A stretch of 64,000 bases of DNA from the NCBI GenBank assembly GCA_022592445.1, contig JABYQR010000172.1, positions 1-64,000 on the forward strand, written 5' to 3'. The stretch comes from Cytidiella melzeri (taxonomy: Eukaryota > Basidiomycota > Agaricomycetes > Polyporales > Irpicaceae). Position 1 is the first letter of the stretch; each line of letters begins with the position of its first letter. The position numbers were made by a program, and so were the translations under genes. This document shows positions 30,492-42,035 of the stretch, one piece after another. The notes below the pieces were generated by a model, which was given only the letters and a program-made list of their open reading frames with translations, was not told the origin of the DNA and did no database searches.

Positions 30492-32065
30492 CTCTGAACA
30501 TCAGAATTCCCCTTACACGCAGAAAGATGTGTTGCCATCTATGAGGCAGGCGACGAAGGATGCTTAAATGTGCGTGGTAGTGAAGTTTGTAATGTACAGT
30601 ATAGCTTCCCTCAGTCCGAAGAACAGCTATTCGTGAGCATGATCCCTCGAGCTAGATAAATCAAGTCGTTGCCATGGGACGGATGCGGGTTCCTTCCGCC
30701 TGGTAAATCACTAAGTACATATCTACTCTGGTCGTGCCTCTACTTCGTTATCCAGCTCAGATTCACCAAGGGCAGTACGCGAGGTGTCAAAGGAATCAGG
30801 TTCGGACGCCGTGGGCCGTCTCCTTCCAGCAGCGTTCCGACCATGAAATCGAGTAGAACGTCTGCCTCGCGCACCACCCGGCCTTTGAGCTTGCTTCATG
30901 AGCTTCTCACCTAGTGAAGCTGCCAGCGAGTAGATACACGTTTACCTCTCACCCGGAAGAGTACGCTTGTAGATAACTAAGGCCATAGCCACGCCCTATT
31001 CTTCCACTCAAATATGCGCAGTACCTCTTCGTCGGATGGTTCTCGCTCTTGGCCCAATCAACTAAATTGCACCTGGTGAAGCCCCCAGCTCATAGGTAGA
31101 GCTAATGTGTAGAGGACGTACCAGCGGTCTCTGCATTACGACCCCTTCTGTGGCAAGCGACTGCGAAGGGAGTATCCCCCCACATGCAACCACTTGCCAG
31201 GTCGTATCTGAGTTATAAGGCACTACAACGGTTGAGCACCCGCTTGTTTTGAACTGAAATACAAGCAGAATTCCGGCATGCTGTGGTGCGTGAGGATTGC
31301 GCTGGAGAGTGGGGGCGTTTGGTCGTGGCAATCTCAAGGTAGATCGCTGGGAAGTTTTCGCCGTTCAAGTGGCCAATGTGCTCTCTGTTGGATGATTGGC
31401 CTTTTGGAACATAATCAGGATACTAGTCGTTCCCGAGGGTGTTGCGCCTTGCATGAACGGAGACATTGTCTTTTGCGCCAGGTTATTGTCTGGGGTGACA
31501 AGGAGAGTATTGGCGTGGTGATCTCCCGCCTCTGGCTTTCTCATAATCAAAAGACATGCTTTCGCACCAAAGTGGCCTAGCTCAGCTTGGTGTTGAACTT
31601 ATCGCAGTAAAGACGGAACACACCTTGACGAGTGCGTGTCCCCTTTGCAGGCGTTTTTGTCGACAGAACTTGATCGAGCAAGTTCGTGCCCACGGTGTGC
31701 TTGAGACTACCGCGGCATCTTTGCTACCCTGTTCTGAGCAAAGTCAGGATAAACAGCTCATTAGGACATCTTCAACCTTTCTAGCCTCGGCGCGTTTGAG
31801 GTCGTCTATCGAGTCCCTCGCAAACTTTGCAGTGTTTGCACGACTGAACAATATCGACTGAACATCAAACCTATGAACATGAGCGCTAAGAGCAGGCATG
31901 CCGTGAAGTTGATCGCCGATCCTTCATGATCTATCATTGAGCGCTTGTTTAGAGCAATCAGATATTTACATGAAATATTCACGTTCGAATCTTTCTCACT
32001 GACCATCCCGTATCGTGCAACCAGCTGCTCAACCTCGAGCCTCTCTCTACCGAGTCAGTAATTTC
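30492..32065. other. intergenic with possible gene relics
   Basis: No complete gene. On the minus strand about 30720-31060 reads as coding-like pieces in two frames (REPSDEEVLRIFEWKNRAW and KLMKQAQRPGGARGRRSTRF ... LDNEVEARPE then stop). The first is reminiscent of the GEEPSEEDIAAIL segment of the DUF6697-like gene at 23347-26118, so a relic of a related gene is possible. The rest (31060-32065) has only short unconserved frames. The MTAP promoter is presumably at its right end. Confidence 0.3.
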
Positions 32066-33290
32066 ATGCTTCAAAGGTTGAGCTGCTCAGTGATTAGAAC
32101 GTATCAGGCTGTAGCCAGGCCTGCTTTTCAACGATCCTTCACGATGGCAGCTGAAAGCAAAGGTAGAGACAAGAAATGCTACTCTCACGGCTCATGCTCA
32201 CCTTTGTCGACGCACAGTACTCGTCGGTGTCATTGGTGGCAGCGGTCTCTACCACCTGGACAACTTGACAGTAATGTTAGTTGCCGCCTAAGACGCCAGA
32301 AACTGCCCCCCACTAATTTATAATCCCTCGCAGAAAGCAAATCAACCCCGAGACGGTAAGCAATCCTTACAGCACCAAGTATTGTGGGCAAAACCTAAAT
32401 CAGTGGCTGTAGCCGTGGGGCTTTCCCAGCTCCCCTATCTCCATCTGCGCTCTACCCTCTGGAACTCAGGTCGCCTTCCTCGCCCGCCACGGCGCAGGAC
32501 ACTCCATCAGCCCTTCCGCCGTCCCAGTCCGCGCCAACATCGCCGCCTTCAAATCCCTCGGCGTGAAAGCCATCCTCGCATTCTCGGCCGTAGGCTCCCT
32601 GCGTGAGGAAATCGCGCCCGGCGACTTTGTCCTTCCCACGCAGATCATTGATCGCACCAAGGGTGTCCGCCCCGCGAGCTTCTTCGAAGGCGTGGGCATC
32701 GTCGCACACGCATCTTTTGGAGATCCGTTCAGCAACAAATTCGTCAACTGGCTGGAGAGTCGCGTGAGGAAGGTGGTGGAGGAACATGGGCAGGGATCCA
32801 AGTTGCACACTGGTAAATGTATCATTTGCATGGAAGGCCCTCAGTTCTCGACGAGGGCAGAGAGTAAGATGTACAGGGCATGGGGCGCGGATATCATCAA
32901 CATGAGTGTCCTACCGGAGGCTAAGCTAGCGAGGGAAGCCGAGCTGGGGTACGCTCTCACGGTCTTATCGAATCTCTATGAAAACACCACTGACACTTAC
33001 TACGCAGATACGCTCTCATCGCCACTTCGACCGACTACGATTCTTGGCGCGAGGGGGAGGACGCTGTCACGTCTGCAGACATATTCAAGGTGTTGCAGGC
33101 TAACGCCGCCTTGTCGCGCACTGTTGCTGCCACCGTGCTCGATGACCTCCACGAGGCCGCCGAAGCAGGCGATATCCTCACGGAGACCGTTGGCTCCATG
33201 AAGTTCTCCATCATGCCCCGCTCGGAAAAGAGTAAGGACGAGGACAGAGCGAAGCTGTCGTTTGTCCTTCCTGAATATTTCAGTAAATAG
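32066..33290 (+). CDS. MEU1: S-methyl-5'-thioadenosine phosphorylase (MTAP), five exons
   Basis: Phosphorolysis of methylthioadenosine to adenine and 5-methylthioribose-1-phosphate in methionine salvage. Exons are 32066-32162, 32218-32275, 32334-32355 (22 nt), 32413-32948 and 33008-33290. Phases match throughout, giving 331 aa from ATG 32066 or 305 aa from the in-frame ATG 32144. Conserved features are [19 protein letters not shown] (phosphate-binding start), [13 protein letters not shown] across exons 3-4, [13 protein letters not shown], and the family signature [19 protein letters not shown] followed by [16 protein letters not shown]. The 26-residue N-terminal extension ([20 protein letters not shown]...) is basic, Ser/Arg-rich and lacks acidic residues, like a mitochondrial presequence. 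The MTAP identity is secure; which start is used is not. Confidence 0.93.
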
Positions 33291-33712
33291 AATGGGGCAG
33301 AGCGTCAGAGGAAGTGGATTGTGAGAGTGAAATCTTTGTAGAAAACAAATGTACATGTCGAACGAATGTAGAGATACACTCAAGTCGTTGATATTGATTG
33401 TTGTGTCTATCAAGAAAACATACGATAGCATTCAGCAACAGGACGGTCATGGAATTGTAGAGCCTACAAGTCTCGCCTAACATGAAACCGGTCGTGCAGT
33501 CGATGAGCTGGATCGAGCAAGGAACGTTCCTGCTCCGGAGAAACAACATACCAGCCCATGTAAAAGATGGGTAACACCATTGCAAGCAGTGTCAGATGTC
33601 ATTCCCACGGAGTAGAACATCTTCGAACCGCGGATCGACCTAATCGGCAGGGACCGCATTAATGTTACGCTGGACTCTCTGGTCTACGTCAAAGCAAAGG
33701 TACTACCGTACG
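33291..33712. other. intergenic between convergent genes
   Basis: The MTAP gene (+) and the next gene (-) converge here. The 420 bp should contain both 3' untranslated regions. No other feature is seen. Confidence 0.5.
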
Positions 33713-36126
33713 TCAATCGACATCGTCCAACGAGGGCTCAGTGGCAGGAGGGGTACTAGCAACGCCAGCACCGAATGGCGTCGCGAAGAGGAACGGGAGC
33801 CCAGCGGTGGTTTGAGGTGTCGGCGTAGATGGTCCTGCGAACATCGGAATATACGGAGAGATGGGCCTCGAGATCACACTCTGCCCGTTGCTCGCACCAA
33901 GATGAGGCGGTGTGGTCAAGCTTGGCTCCTTGTCCGGATCTGAAAGACGTTTTGAACTCGATGCTGTCGCCTGGCTCAGCGATGCATTTGCCTGGCCACT
34001 TGGCAGCGACACCGGGAACATCGGTGGAAGTGGCACAGACGCAGTAGTCGGCGTAGTGGCAGCGGCAGAGATCGACGACTGATCAAAGGACGAAATTGTG
34101 TTGTTAGTGCTGCTACTGGCGGAGGTCGAGGGTCGAGCCTCCGCCTTCTTTCGCTTCTGCAGCTCTGCTTTAGCAACGTTCCACTTCCGTTTCTGGATTT
34201 TCGCAAACGCGAGAAGTGCGTCAAGGCCATCACATACGAATTGTTTGCTGGGTCGATCGTCTAGCCTGGGAGCGATGGTGCCAAGTTAGCAACGGCTCGG
34301 AGCTATGAAGCAACTCGTGGACTTGCCTGCCTATCATCTCTTCGGTAACGTCAGGAGCGCGTAAGAATGGCATGAATTCGATGAGGAATTTGTACGTTGT
34401 GAGCAGCACAGCCGATCCGTTCTTCAACCTATGTGCGACATCCACCCAACTCTCAAATCGACGTTTCAAGGCGGGGCGAAATTCATGTCGAAGATCTTCG
34501 AGGTCAGGGTCGTGTGGGTCCAGGTCAAGGTACGTATATGCATCATCGTCAGGATTCATCCCTGGCATCGGAGGCACTCCCATCATCATGGCGGCGAACA
34601 TGAAAGGGATAGGGGCGTCTGCTCCTGGCGAAGATATCGAGTCGACCCATGTCTCAATACGTGCGCGCCTTGGAGCACCTGAAGGAAGCTTGATGACTTG
34701 AAACAGCTCGTTTCTATTCGCAGCGACATCCAGACGGGAATATGAAAGGAGGAGGGCTTGTCTGACTGTGCGCGCTGTATCGACCAGTTCCTTCCGAAGG
34801 ATGCTCAGACCGAGCTCTGCGTGACCAACCTCAGACAGTGCGATCACAGCCTTTTGCAATGCCGGTGCATCGCGAGGGCGGATTAAATGCGAGTGGTTTT
34901 GGAGAAGCCGGGTGATCGCAGGTCCGTTGCATTCGCCGGCGTAGATCTCTAGAGCGACTGCCATGGCATCCGAGCATGTCGTCGCGACGCTGTCTAGCAT
35001 TTCGTGAAGCTCTTCTGACAATGAGTTGGGGTCTGTTGCGATGCCGATGAGCGTGTCGTATAACCGACTGGAAGGTAAAGCCTCGAAATTCCGCTTCATC
35101 ACATCCTCGGTTAGGGCGCGAAGTTCAGTAACGCAGCTGCGGATGCGCAAGGGCCAATGTCGACTCCTTGAAGTTCCAACGTCCTCCCACTGACCAACAG
35201 AAGATGATTCGCCTGCGTCGTCAGTATTGTCCCACTCTTCCTCATCCGCCTCGTCTTCGTCCTCTTCGTCACCTACAGTGCAAAATTGGATACCATGGCT
35301 GCATACATAGAAGTATTTCACGTACCGATACTTCCACCGCGGAGAATCCTGATGAGAAAGGGCCATCCGGAATTGGTTTCACAATCCTTCAGCATTTCCG
35401 AGACCAGCTGCCGATGGCGACGCTTTCCGCTCGCCAGCATGCTGAGAAACATATCGCGCCAAATGAAACCCATGACGACCTCCAAGTTTGGGGCTCCATC
35501 GACGTCAAAGCGTTTGACTATGCGACCTGACTTGGTCTTGATGACCACGGGTATATACATGTTCGACAAAGAACAGTTGCAGCTGCAACAGGTGTCGAGA
35601 ATTAGATAGGAGCGGCTCGTGATATTGTACGACGGAATTACCACGAGCGTACGCTTGCCAGACGGGTGAGAGTGTCGCAGATGAACAACAAACACTCGTG
35701 GACGAGTTCGTAGTTGACATTGTGCTCGTACGCCATGCTCCAGACGTCGTTGAGCCAGTCTGTACAACTGTTGAGGATCTCGCTCAAGATCTCGGGTTTG
35801 CTCGATTTATCCATGACAAAGGCTCGTTTGGAGTCTTTTTCAAGTTCTTCCAGCAAGAGGTTGACCTCTAGCTTCTTTGCTTTGAGGTCGAGCACAGGTA
35901 TGTTACGGTGGCGGCGGTGCAGGCGTGTAACTGCTGCATTGACCTTTTTTGCTCTCTGTCGGGGAACATGTTTCAGCAGTGGGATAAGTTGGTTCTCCAC
36001 GAGTGACTGCTGTGCGTCCAGAGGCAGGGAGCGGTACAACTCAGAGAACCTGTAGTCGCAGCCTGAGGTCTGAATATTTCTGTAGTCACAGCAGACTCAC
36101 CTAGCGCTATCTACACTGGAGGCCAT
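33713..36126 (-). CDS. conserved protein of unknown function, five exons
   Basis: Exons on the minus strand are 36101-36126, 35642-36049, 35326-35582, 34327-35272 and 33713-34265. They total 2,190 nt (729 aa) with matching phases from MASSVDSARFSELY. The introns are 51-61 nt; the last (34266-34326) is GC-AG with the typical GC donor GCAAGT. The N-terminal 250 residues are helical (LIPLLKHVPRQRAKKVNAAV, LLLEELEKDSKRAF, VVMGFIWRDMFLSMLASGK). An acidic linker follows (GDEEDEDEADEEEWDN), then a second helical region with a Met/Pro loop (AAMMMGVPPMPGMNPDDDAY), and a Ser/Thr/Pro-rich tail after a basic KIQKRKWNVAKAELQKRKK segment. I do not recognise a named domain. No signal peptide or membrane segment. 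Confidence 0.8.
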
Positions 36127-37455
36127 TGCATAACGCCTTGATGAGGCCAAACGTAGAGCCCGCTCGATGCAAAAAGACTTACGCTGGTCGAGAGGTGTTG
36201 AGAGACACGAGACAAGTGGTGAACGTCTGCGCGTTTCTCGAGTAAGCGGACGCTCATGAGCGTGATCGCGATCCGTGACCGCGACACTGGCGACGGCTCT
36301 GAGCTTAGTTATAACATGTCACAGAGGCAAATAGTCGTTCAAAAGTAGAAAAAAGCAAACGCCAGCTATAACTCTGGGCTGCAGGTTTTTGGGAGACTTC
36401 AAGTGCATGAAAGGGCCGTAAGACTCGCGACAAATGAAAGACCACGTGCTTCCCACGTGCAATTTGGGCGTTCAATACCCATATAAAATGCTGACGGGAA
36501 ATTTTTTTTTCTCCCGCCGACTGACGTTCACGTCCACTCCTCCTCACAATGACATTCAACTTTTTCTTCTGTTATTCGTCGTGAAAGGCCGTTTTCTTTT
36601 TCGCGACCCACACGCTGCAGCCTAGGGACATGGCGGACGATGCCTTCGTCGCCTCTACTTGCGAGTGGAAGATCAACTTCTGGAACTCGGTCCACGCTCG
36701 ACGACCCAATCTGCTGATGTCTGCGTGGGTGGTCGAGTACTAAACTGTGCTCACATTCGTATGGTGCGTACGTGTTTCTTCGCTTCTGTACGGATGCTGT
36801 CTTGGTTATCTGCTCCTTCCCATGTGGCACTTGCCTTTCGTGTTTCCTGGCCTCCAAGGAGTGGATACGCTTTCGCATCTGTACGGACGATAGAGCACTG
36901 TTCTCGTAAATAAATCCGTTATCTTTCTCATACAAATGTGCATACAAGCACATTCTCGTGCGATCGGCCCAGGTAAGCCGTAGTACTAGTCATCTGGACC
37001 TCCCGCTGCAGTTATCTCTCATAATGTTACTGCACGTCCGATTAGTCGCAGCATTACAATCGCTTTTAGCTGATAATTTTCACCATAGCAACTGCAGGTG
37101 TCGACGACAGTGCGAGACAATAACACCGTTGGTGCTGTCATTGCAACCTACAATTACGTCTGGTAAGCGCTCCGCGCTGTCGAGCCTCTTGCCTGCGTTG
37201 ATCCTTGCTTCATCAGTGTTCTGCCGCCTATCGTAACACGGTTGATTCAACCATATGATCATGCCATCGGACTTCCAGAATAAATCACACCTGTAGCTGG
37301 CATGTCATTGCACCGGGTCCCGAAAGATGACCGTGTGGTATATATACCGCCCAACTTTGCTGGGAAGCACCTCGACTACCGCCGCACCAACACCACCACA
37401 CACAGTGCCCTCGGCGAGTATTACCCTGTTCATTCTGCCCGTAATGTGCACTTCT
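36127..37455. other. intergenic between divergent genes
   Basis: About 1.3 kb of shared upstream region for the gene at 33713-36126 (-) and the carboxypeptidase (+). An ATG at 36631 opens 37 codons (MADDAFVASTCEWKINFWNS...) in a plausible start context, but I cannot connect it to further exons or to a known protein. The antisense frames over the same region are not convincing. A TATATATA stretch at 37339-37346 is the probable TATA box of the carboxypeptidase. Confidence 0.4.
37339..37346 (+). promoter_or_regulatory. putative TATA box of the carboxypeptidase gene
   Basis: TATATATA about 100-115 bp before the ATGs at 37444 and 37456. This spacing suits a short 5' untranslated region and argues against using the in-frame ATG at 37327, which precedes the box. 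Confidence 0.4.
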
Positions 37456-39961
37456 ATGGCACGGCTTCTCCCCCTCCTGCTCGCCGTACAGGCTCTAGTG
37501 TGCGGCGCCAGACTCATGAGCAAGACGCATGTGCGCGAAAAGCAAGCTGCTGCGATGAAGAACTTTGTGAGCAGCGTTCCTTCGTCAAGTCGCCCTAGTC
37601 CACCGAAAAGCAACAACATCACCTTCGCCAACCCGAGAGCTGCAGGTAAGAACAACTCGCTCATATTCCTAGAATCCTCCCGTATTTACATATTCGCGAG
37701 CAGACTTCTTTGTTGATGGAACAACTATCCCAGAAGTTGACTTCGACGTTGGGCCCAGTTGGGCAGGTTTGTTGCCCATCAGTAACGCGACAAATGAGAC
37801 GCGTCAGGTAAGACTTATTCTGCGTGCGCTCCGGTCATATCACTAACTGTTAGCTCGATCTAGTTATTCTTCTGGTTCTTCCCACCAGGCCCGCAGGGAA
37901 GTGCTGATGATATCGTGTTCTGGTAAGAATCTCTTACGTCGTGTCAACGCAGTATGTTGATGTCTTTGTGCCAACAGGACGAATGGTGGTCCGGGGTGCT
38001 CGTCTTTGGAAGGTGCTCTACAAGAGAACGGAGTATGCCTCTAATCGAACATCGTCCGCTACTGAACTGACTATGTATGTGCGTAGCCGATATCGTGGTC
38101 GTGGGGACAAGCAAAGCCGACTGTAAACGAGTTTAGCTGGACGAACTTGTCTAGTGTCTTGTTCGTGGAACAGCCCGTTGGGACGGGGTTCTCTCAAGGA
38201 ACACCAAACATCAAGGTAGGATCCGCCGGTTTCACTGTTGGAATGATAACGTCCTTACGTCGGAATCAGAATGAAGATGATCTCGCCGCTCAGCTCGTTG
38301 GATTTATGCAGCAATTCCTAGAAGTCTTCTCGGAATTAAAAGGGCTTAATCTATACCTAACTGGCGAAAGCGTAAGCAGTGTATTTGATGGATTATCAGC
38401 ATCTCATCGATTTGGGAACAAACAGTACGCGGGCATGTATGTCCCCTGTAAGTCTCCGGCAATATGCGCGGATGTTCTGCTGTCCTCAATCAAGCAATCT
38501 TCAAGACATTGCAAACTTCATTTATAGCAACCCTGGAGACTTGGATCTTAATTTGAAAGGCATCTGGATATCCGATCGTGCGTGCCATCCTACGTCGTGT
38601 TGTAACAGCATATTGAATCTTCCGCAGCATCTCTGGGCGCGGATGTCATCCAGGAGGATATGCCTGCAGTCAATTTCGTGCACAACTACGAGAGCCTCTT
38701 CAACTTCAAGTACGCTCTAGTCTGATGCATCATGTCCAAAGTTGTTCACGAAGCTTCTCAGCTCATCATTCATGGCGCATCTGGACTCGACTGCAGCTGC
38801 GTGTGGATTCACGAACTACTCCGCTGAGCATGTAACCTATCCTCCAAAAGGGCTACTGCCTCTCCCGGCAAGGTCCACTGAAGCCGTGGCTGGCTGTGAT
38901 GTATGGGACCAGATTTTTGACGCTGCCTTGCTAATCAATCCAGCGTTCGACATTTACCGAATCTTCGATACGGTGAGCAACATATAAGCCCTCGTTAGCG
39001 CCTTCATCTCAAATGCTATGTAGTATCCGATTCTTTGGGACGTACTTGGCTTCCCGTGAGTAACTCGGCTCGTTCAAGGTTTGCTGCAGGCTCTAAGTGC
39101 CACGCACAGAGGATCTTTCCCGCAGACCCAGGTTTCCCCGCTCTATTTTGACCGCCAAGATGTCAAAATGGCGTTGCATGCGCCTCTGAACGTTACCTGG
39201 ACAGAATGTAGCGAACGCTCGGTGTTTGCGCATGGAGGAGATACGAGTCCTCCGTCTTACACCGTACTCCCTAACGTGATTGAGAAGAACGAGCGAACAG
39301 TGGTAGTGCACGGGTTGGCTGATTTTATTCTCATTGCTGAGGGGTGAGGGCGTTCACTTTGTTGATAGAGCGTGCGCTGATTACGAGTGTCACTTCTCAG
39401 GACGAGGGCTATTATTCAGAAGTGAGTGACTCCGAGTCCATCAGCGAGACAGGAACACTTCGTTGAAGGGTCTACCTCCACTTTCTCCGTGCAACGTCTA
39501 GCATCACATGTACGTCCTTGTTAGCTCGGCTCTTTCCTCTTCCCAGACCTGATGTTCTCGTGCAGGGAACGGACAACAAGGGTTCCAGACCCCGATCGAG
39601 GAAGAGAGCTTCATCGTAGAAGGCATGGGTGCCCTTGGTAATATGCACTCGGAACGAGGACTCACGTACTACGAGGTCGCGTTGAGTGGCCACATGTAAG
39701 TTCTAGGTGACATCATTACCACTGGTCAATATGCTGATAGCCGTCATGTAGGGTGCCGCAGTTCTCTCCAATGGTAAGTGAACCGTGCGAACATGCAGAT
39801 CGATACCTTGCGTTGACTTTTCTCTTATTGTAGGCAGCGTTCCAGATCATGCAGTTCCTGCTTGGGTTTAGGGAGACTCCGTAAGTGACACCTCTGTGCT
39901 CCGGGAGAGCAGCAAGGGTGTCATGTTGTCTTGGCTGTATGTAAGGTACTTGAGCTGGTAA
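37456..39961 (+). CDS. secreted serine carboxypeptidase (peptidase family S10), 18 exons
   Basis: Removes C-terminal residues from peptides. Exons: 37456-37645, 37704-37807, 37864-37922, 37978-38032, 38087-38215, 38270-38371, 38426-38447, 38506-38577, 38628-38709, 38762-38972, 39024-39055, 39110-39343, 39401-39421, 39502-39509, 39566-39695, 39752-39773, 39834-39880 and 39946-39961. All phases agree: 1,536 nt, 511 aa. Signal peptide MARLLPLLLAVQALVCGA. Family marks are WTNGGPGCSSLEGALQENG, LFVEQPVGTGFS, the nucleophile in LTGES/YAGMYVPYIA (split by intron 6), the Asp in VHGLADFILIAEG and the His in VALSGHMVPQFSP. Exon 14 has only 8 nt and completes QNITWNGQQGFQTP. The last acceptor is AAG, unusual but giving the expected end PYLSW. 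In-frame ATG 37444 would add four residues. Several N-glycosylation sequons support a secreted or vacuolar enzyme. Confidence 0.93.
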
Positions 39962-40883
39962 TAAGCCATTGTACTGTCTTGCTATAGTGGTATAGCTGGA
40001 GTACTTGCTCAATTTGAACTTTCAAGGTCGGAGCGGCGCGCATGAATTGTGCGCGGCATCACCACCTCTACATCTTCTGCAACAACGAGATCGCCATGCC
40101 AACTCTCCTCCAGATGAAACTGCCTTCTCAAGCAGTGTCCATAAGCTCCGCCGAACAACTTTTCGTATACCTAGGTGGCCTGGACCAGGAAGAGAGTGCC
40201 AACCGGAAGCATTTGCTGCTTAAGCCTAGAGCCGACGTGTCAACACCTCGCACACCGCGGTCACAACTTCCTATGCGGTCGACGGCCACTCACTTTGCCT
40301 TCCTCCATCAAGGCGTGGGACTGAAGAGTATCGGACCCGATTCTTTCCAAGGGAACTCAGGCAACGCGGTCAATGCACGTTCTTCGAAATCATCAACAGT
40401 CACCGCCGACACCTCCTTTAGAAACTTGGGGGACCTGTGCTGTGTTTCATACGAGTTCCTTCCTGCTCACCAATCGATTTCTTTGGTAAGCTCTTACTGC
40501 TACCAGACTCTGCTATACAGTAAATCAGCCCCTATCGTACCCGTCTTGAGCGCCTGCAGTGGTAAGATTACATCCGCTACAGGTTTCAAGGTGCGCCACC
40601 ATGTCTTGTCGTTCTGCCCGGACGAATCAAGACAGAACACAGGACGGGATTCCTCGCGCGTCAAGATTTTGGCCGCATCAGCACAGCATATGAGACCACA
40701 AGATTATATAAACCCCCTCACCACAATTGTCGAACCTGTAAGCCCCATTTCCAAGTCTTTTGATTGCTCCTGCGCTGGTCGGTCAGTACATCGTCGTTCA
40801 CAGTTTACTCATTACAAGCCACAGGTACTAACTCAACTGTTGCAGCTATCTTAATATCTTATCTTTCCACATTCTTGCCCATC
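39962..40883. other. intergenic; TATA box of the next gene
   Basis: About 920 bp downstream of the carboxypeptidase. A 270-codon open frame (40042-40854) lies here but has no recognisable domain. TTATATAAA near 40703-40711 could be the TATA box of the proline-rich gene starting at 40884. Confidence 0.4.
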
Positions 40884-41591
40884 ATGCGTTGCTTGACCCC
40901 TCTCGTGTTGCTCGCCGCCATCGTCGCCGGCGCGGTGACAGTGTCTGCCATGCCTCAACCCCTACGCAGCCGCAGCGCTCATCTGAGACGTGTGAAACCT
41001 GAAAGATACCCGTTGGCCCGTCCATACCCGTTGGCCCATCTCTTTCCACCATATATTTCGGCCTCACGCGTAAACCTTCCACCACACTCCCCAGCTGGAC
41101 CTTCACGCTCCCCAGCCAATAGCGCATCACTTTGGAGCCCTAGCTCCCACGTCCGTAGGCCTTCTTGGAGGCCGCTGCCTGTCGGCCCCGCGGCCCCAGT
41201 TCTTACTACCCCCAGGGACCCACTTCTTACTACCCACAGGACCCCAGTTCTTACTACCCCCGCGGCCCCACGTCTGCAAGCAATACCTCTCCCAGCCGAA
41301 GAACACCATCAAGCCGAAGGACCCCACCAAGACGATGTACCCCACCAAGCCCACCAAGACGCAGAACTCCACCAAGTAGAATCTCCCTCGCAACCAGCAC
41401 CCTCGGCCCCGCGTATGTCGACAGTAGCTCTCCCAGAAAGCCCACAGACCCCATTGTCGCACGAAGCAGCGCTCCGAGAAACACAAGAAAGCCACGCAGA
41501 CACCCACTCAATTGCAGAATCTGAATTGTCGAGCACAACTGACAGTATTCCCTCGACCCCACGGATGGGGACAGTCCCTCTCCCAGAGTAG
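40884..41591 (+). CDS. proline-rich, repeat-containing secreted protein
   Basis: A 235-aa frame starting with a clear signal peptide (MRCLTPLVLLAAIVAGAVTVSA). The mature part is Pro/Ala/Ser-rich with short repeats: RYPLARPYPLAHLFP, three tandem PVLTTPRDP-like units of nine residues (about 41200-41275), a His/Gln-rich block (EEHHQAEGPHQDDVPHQAHQ), and two copies of PRMSTVALPE / PRMGTVPLPE, one at the very end. There is no cysteine-rich core and no known domain. The lack of introns and the repeats suggest a cell-wall or extracellular structural protein; that is inference. A start further upstream in the same frame has no ATG support. Confidence 0.6.
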   Translation: MRCLTPLVLLAAIVAGAVTVSAMPQPLRSRSAHLRRVKPERYPLARPYPLAHLFPPYISASRVNLPPHSPAGPSRSPANSASLWSPSSHVRRPSWRPLPVGPAAPVLTTPRDPLLTTHRTPVLTTPAAPRLQAIPLPAEEHHQAEGPHQDDVPHQAHQDAELHQVESPSQPAPSAPRMSTVALPESPQTPLSHEAALRETQESHADTHSIAESELSSTTDSIPSTPRMGTVPLPE

Positions 41592-42035
41592 TAAACCCCG
41601 CACAATGCTTCATATCACGCCGGGTGTGGCTGGTGACCCACTAGTCGTGCGGCCCTTTCACGGGCTTCCTCAAAGACTCAGACCCAGTCATCCCCTCAAA
41701 AATCCCTCGGACAGGCCGTTTAAAAACTCCCCCTCACGTCATGTACGTCGCCCAGACACCCCGCCCCCCGAAGTCCCTAAAGGCCATGCCCTTAACATTC
41801 ACGCCACAATTTGTCGGTCCCGCGCTCTTTTATGTTTCCCTACTCTTCTCTCACCGCCATCTCCTTAGTATGTACAGTAGCCATGCGATAGCACGCCTCT
41901 GATTTTACGCACTCACGTTCTACTCACGAATGCTGCTTTGCCATCACACCGCGTCCTCCTTCGTTCACTCACGCCCCCCCCCCCCCCCCCCCCTTGATCT
42001 AATACTCGCCATGCGTTACCCCAGCTTCCGATATA
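41592..42035. other. intergenic with a C20 homopolymer
   Basis: Pyrimidine-rich spacer with a run of 20 C at 41974-41993. Nothing else seen. Confidence 0.6.

Noticed and set aside
36528..36953. 141-codon minus-strand frame and the opposing 37-codon frame at 36631
   Set aside because: Neither shows a domain, neighbouring exons or a conserved start, so they are left as intergenic.
40042..40854. 270-codon plus-strand open frame
   Set aside because: It starts with ATG but has no recognisable domain, no signal peptide and a composition like translated non-coding DNA, and it overlaps the putative TATA box of the next gene. Kept as unproven.
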